Part shown: piece by piece, positions 63,550 through 64,000 of the stretch | How the letters are laid out: every line of letters begins with the position of its first letter | How positions within the stretch are numbered: position 1 is the stretch's first letter | From: Pseudomonas sp. ERMR1:02 | GTDB taxonomy: Bacteria > Pseudomonadota > Gammaproteobacteria > Pseudomonadales > Pseudomonadaceae | Direction of reading: 5' to 3' | Length of the DNA stretch: 64,000 nt | Assembly (NCBI RefSeq): GCF_002277815.1 | Contig: NZ_NKJI01000001.1 | Coordinates: 365,501-429,500 of the forward strand | Translations under genes and position numbers: made by a program | The notes under the pieces: generated by a model | Told to the model about the DNA's origin: nothing | Database searches by the model: none | Seen by the model: only the letters and a program-made list of their open reading frames with translations

Positions 63550-64000
63550 TCAGGCCTTGAGGGTTTTCACGCCTTCACTGGTCCCCAGCAACAGCAAGTC
63601 CGCCGGACGCGCCGCGAACAAACCATTGGTGACCACGCCAACGATCGCATTGATCTGCGTCTCCAGTTCTACTGGGTTGGTGATCTGCAGGTTGAACACA
63701 TCAAGGATGATGTTGCCGTTGTCGGTCAGCACGCCTTCGCGGTAAACCGGGTCGCCGCCCAGCTTCACCAGTTGACGAGCTACGTGGCTGCGGGCCATCG
63801 GGATCACTTCCACCGGCAGCGGGAATGCGCCAAGCACTGGCACCAGTTTGCTGGCGTCGGCGATGCAGATGAAGGTCTTGGCCACGGCCGCGACAATCTT
63901 CTCGCGGGTCAGGGCCGCGCCGCCGCCCTTGATCAGGTTCAGGTGCTCGTCGCTTTCATCGGCGCCGTCGACATAGAACTCCAGGTCACTGACGGTATTG
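63550..64000 (-). CDS. rpiA: Ribose-5-phosphate isomerase A (partial, N-terminus off the window)
   Basis: The last 150 codons of RpiA, which interconverts ribose-5-P and ribulose-5-P. Seen: [20 protein letters not shown] with the catalytic DGADE region, [21 protein letters not shown] with the catalytic Glu/Lys segment, and the normal C-terminus [20 protein letters not shown]. The first roughly 75 codons lie beyond base 64000. Confidence 0.95.
   Translation of the reverse strand, partial: NTVSDLEFYVDGADESDEHLNLIKGGGAALTREKIVAAVAKTFICIADASKLVPVLGAFPLPVEVIPMARSHVARQLVKLGGDPVYREGVLTDNGNIILDVFNLQITNPVELETQINAIVGVVTNGLFAARPADLLLLGTSEGVKTLKA

Overview
The window is Pseudomonas chromosome, most likely the P. 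fluorescens group. The evidence is the dense REP/REPIN repeats (GTAGGAGCGAGC...), the order 6S RNA-zapA-ygfB-pepP-ubiH-ubiI, the gcvTHP block, argE/argA, a complete spu polyamine locus followed by a hacB-like acylase, and serA-D2HGDH-rpiA. No tRNA, rRNA, CRISPR, IS element or phage gene was seen. The left edge cuts an EVE-domain gene and the right edge cuts rpiA.

Layout. 0-7 kb: ygfA (folate salvage), 6S RNA, zapA/zapB-like division genes, ygfB, then the overlapping string pepP-ubiH-thioesterase-like gene-ubiI (ubiquinone hydroxylation). 7-10 kb: a ferric-iron ABC binding protein and permease without an ATPase. 10-16 kb: glycine cleavage gcvT, gcvH and gcvP, with a DegT-type aminotransferase lying antisense between gcvH and gcvP. 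16-24 kb: a DUF2388 protein, an orphan GspE-type ATPase, an Lrp-type regulator, a CYTH-CHAD protein, argE and argA; argA has a possible arginine-rich leader peptide. 24-35 kb: a sulfonate/sulfur-starvation region with a lone tauA, two tandem OprD porins, lsfA, ssuEADCBF and a TetR regulator. 35.4-37.5 kb: a low-GC accessory segment carrying an unrecognised 494-aa protein with a zinc-protease-like HESIH motif; it is bounded by two 63-bp direct repeats, each covering a gene end plus terminator. 37.5-48 kb: polyamine catabolism and uptake (spuI, a decayed spuA, spuB, spuC, spuDEFGH). 48-54.5 kb: an HD-domain protein, a GlxA/AraC regulator, a hacB-like acylase, a thioredoxin-like protein and an alpha/beta hydrolase. 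54.5-64 kb: DUF2059, a 2OG-Fe(II) oxygenase, DUF523, a short binding protein, DUF4399, serA divergent from a D-2-hydroxyglutarate dehydrogenase, an FAH-family protein, two SdiA-regulated (YjiK-like) proteins and rpiA.

Functional blocks. ssuEADCB takes up alkanesulfonates and strips their sulfite; TauA and the porins would feed the same sulfur need, and LsfA is the peroxiredoxin made under sulfate limitation. spuI/spuB glutamylate polyamines, SpuC transaminates them, and SpuDEFGH imports them. SerA and the neighbouring dehydrogenase form a serine-synthesis/2-hydroxyglutarate cycle.

Quality note. Four genes (gcvP, the second oprD, ssuE and the 2OG-Fe(II) oxygenase) carry six apparent single-base losses, five of them clearly in short homopolymers, with otherwise intact coding. 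This looks more like homopolymer sequencing error than biology, but must be checked against reads. The best candidates for something new are the HESIH protein and its repeat-bounded segment, the argA leader peptide, and the AT-rich palindromes upstream of the sulfur genes.
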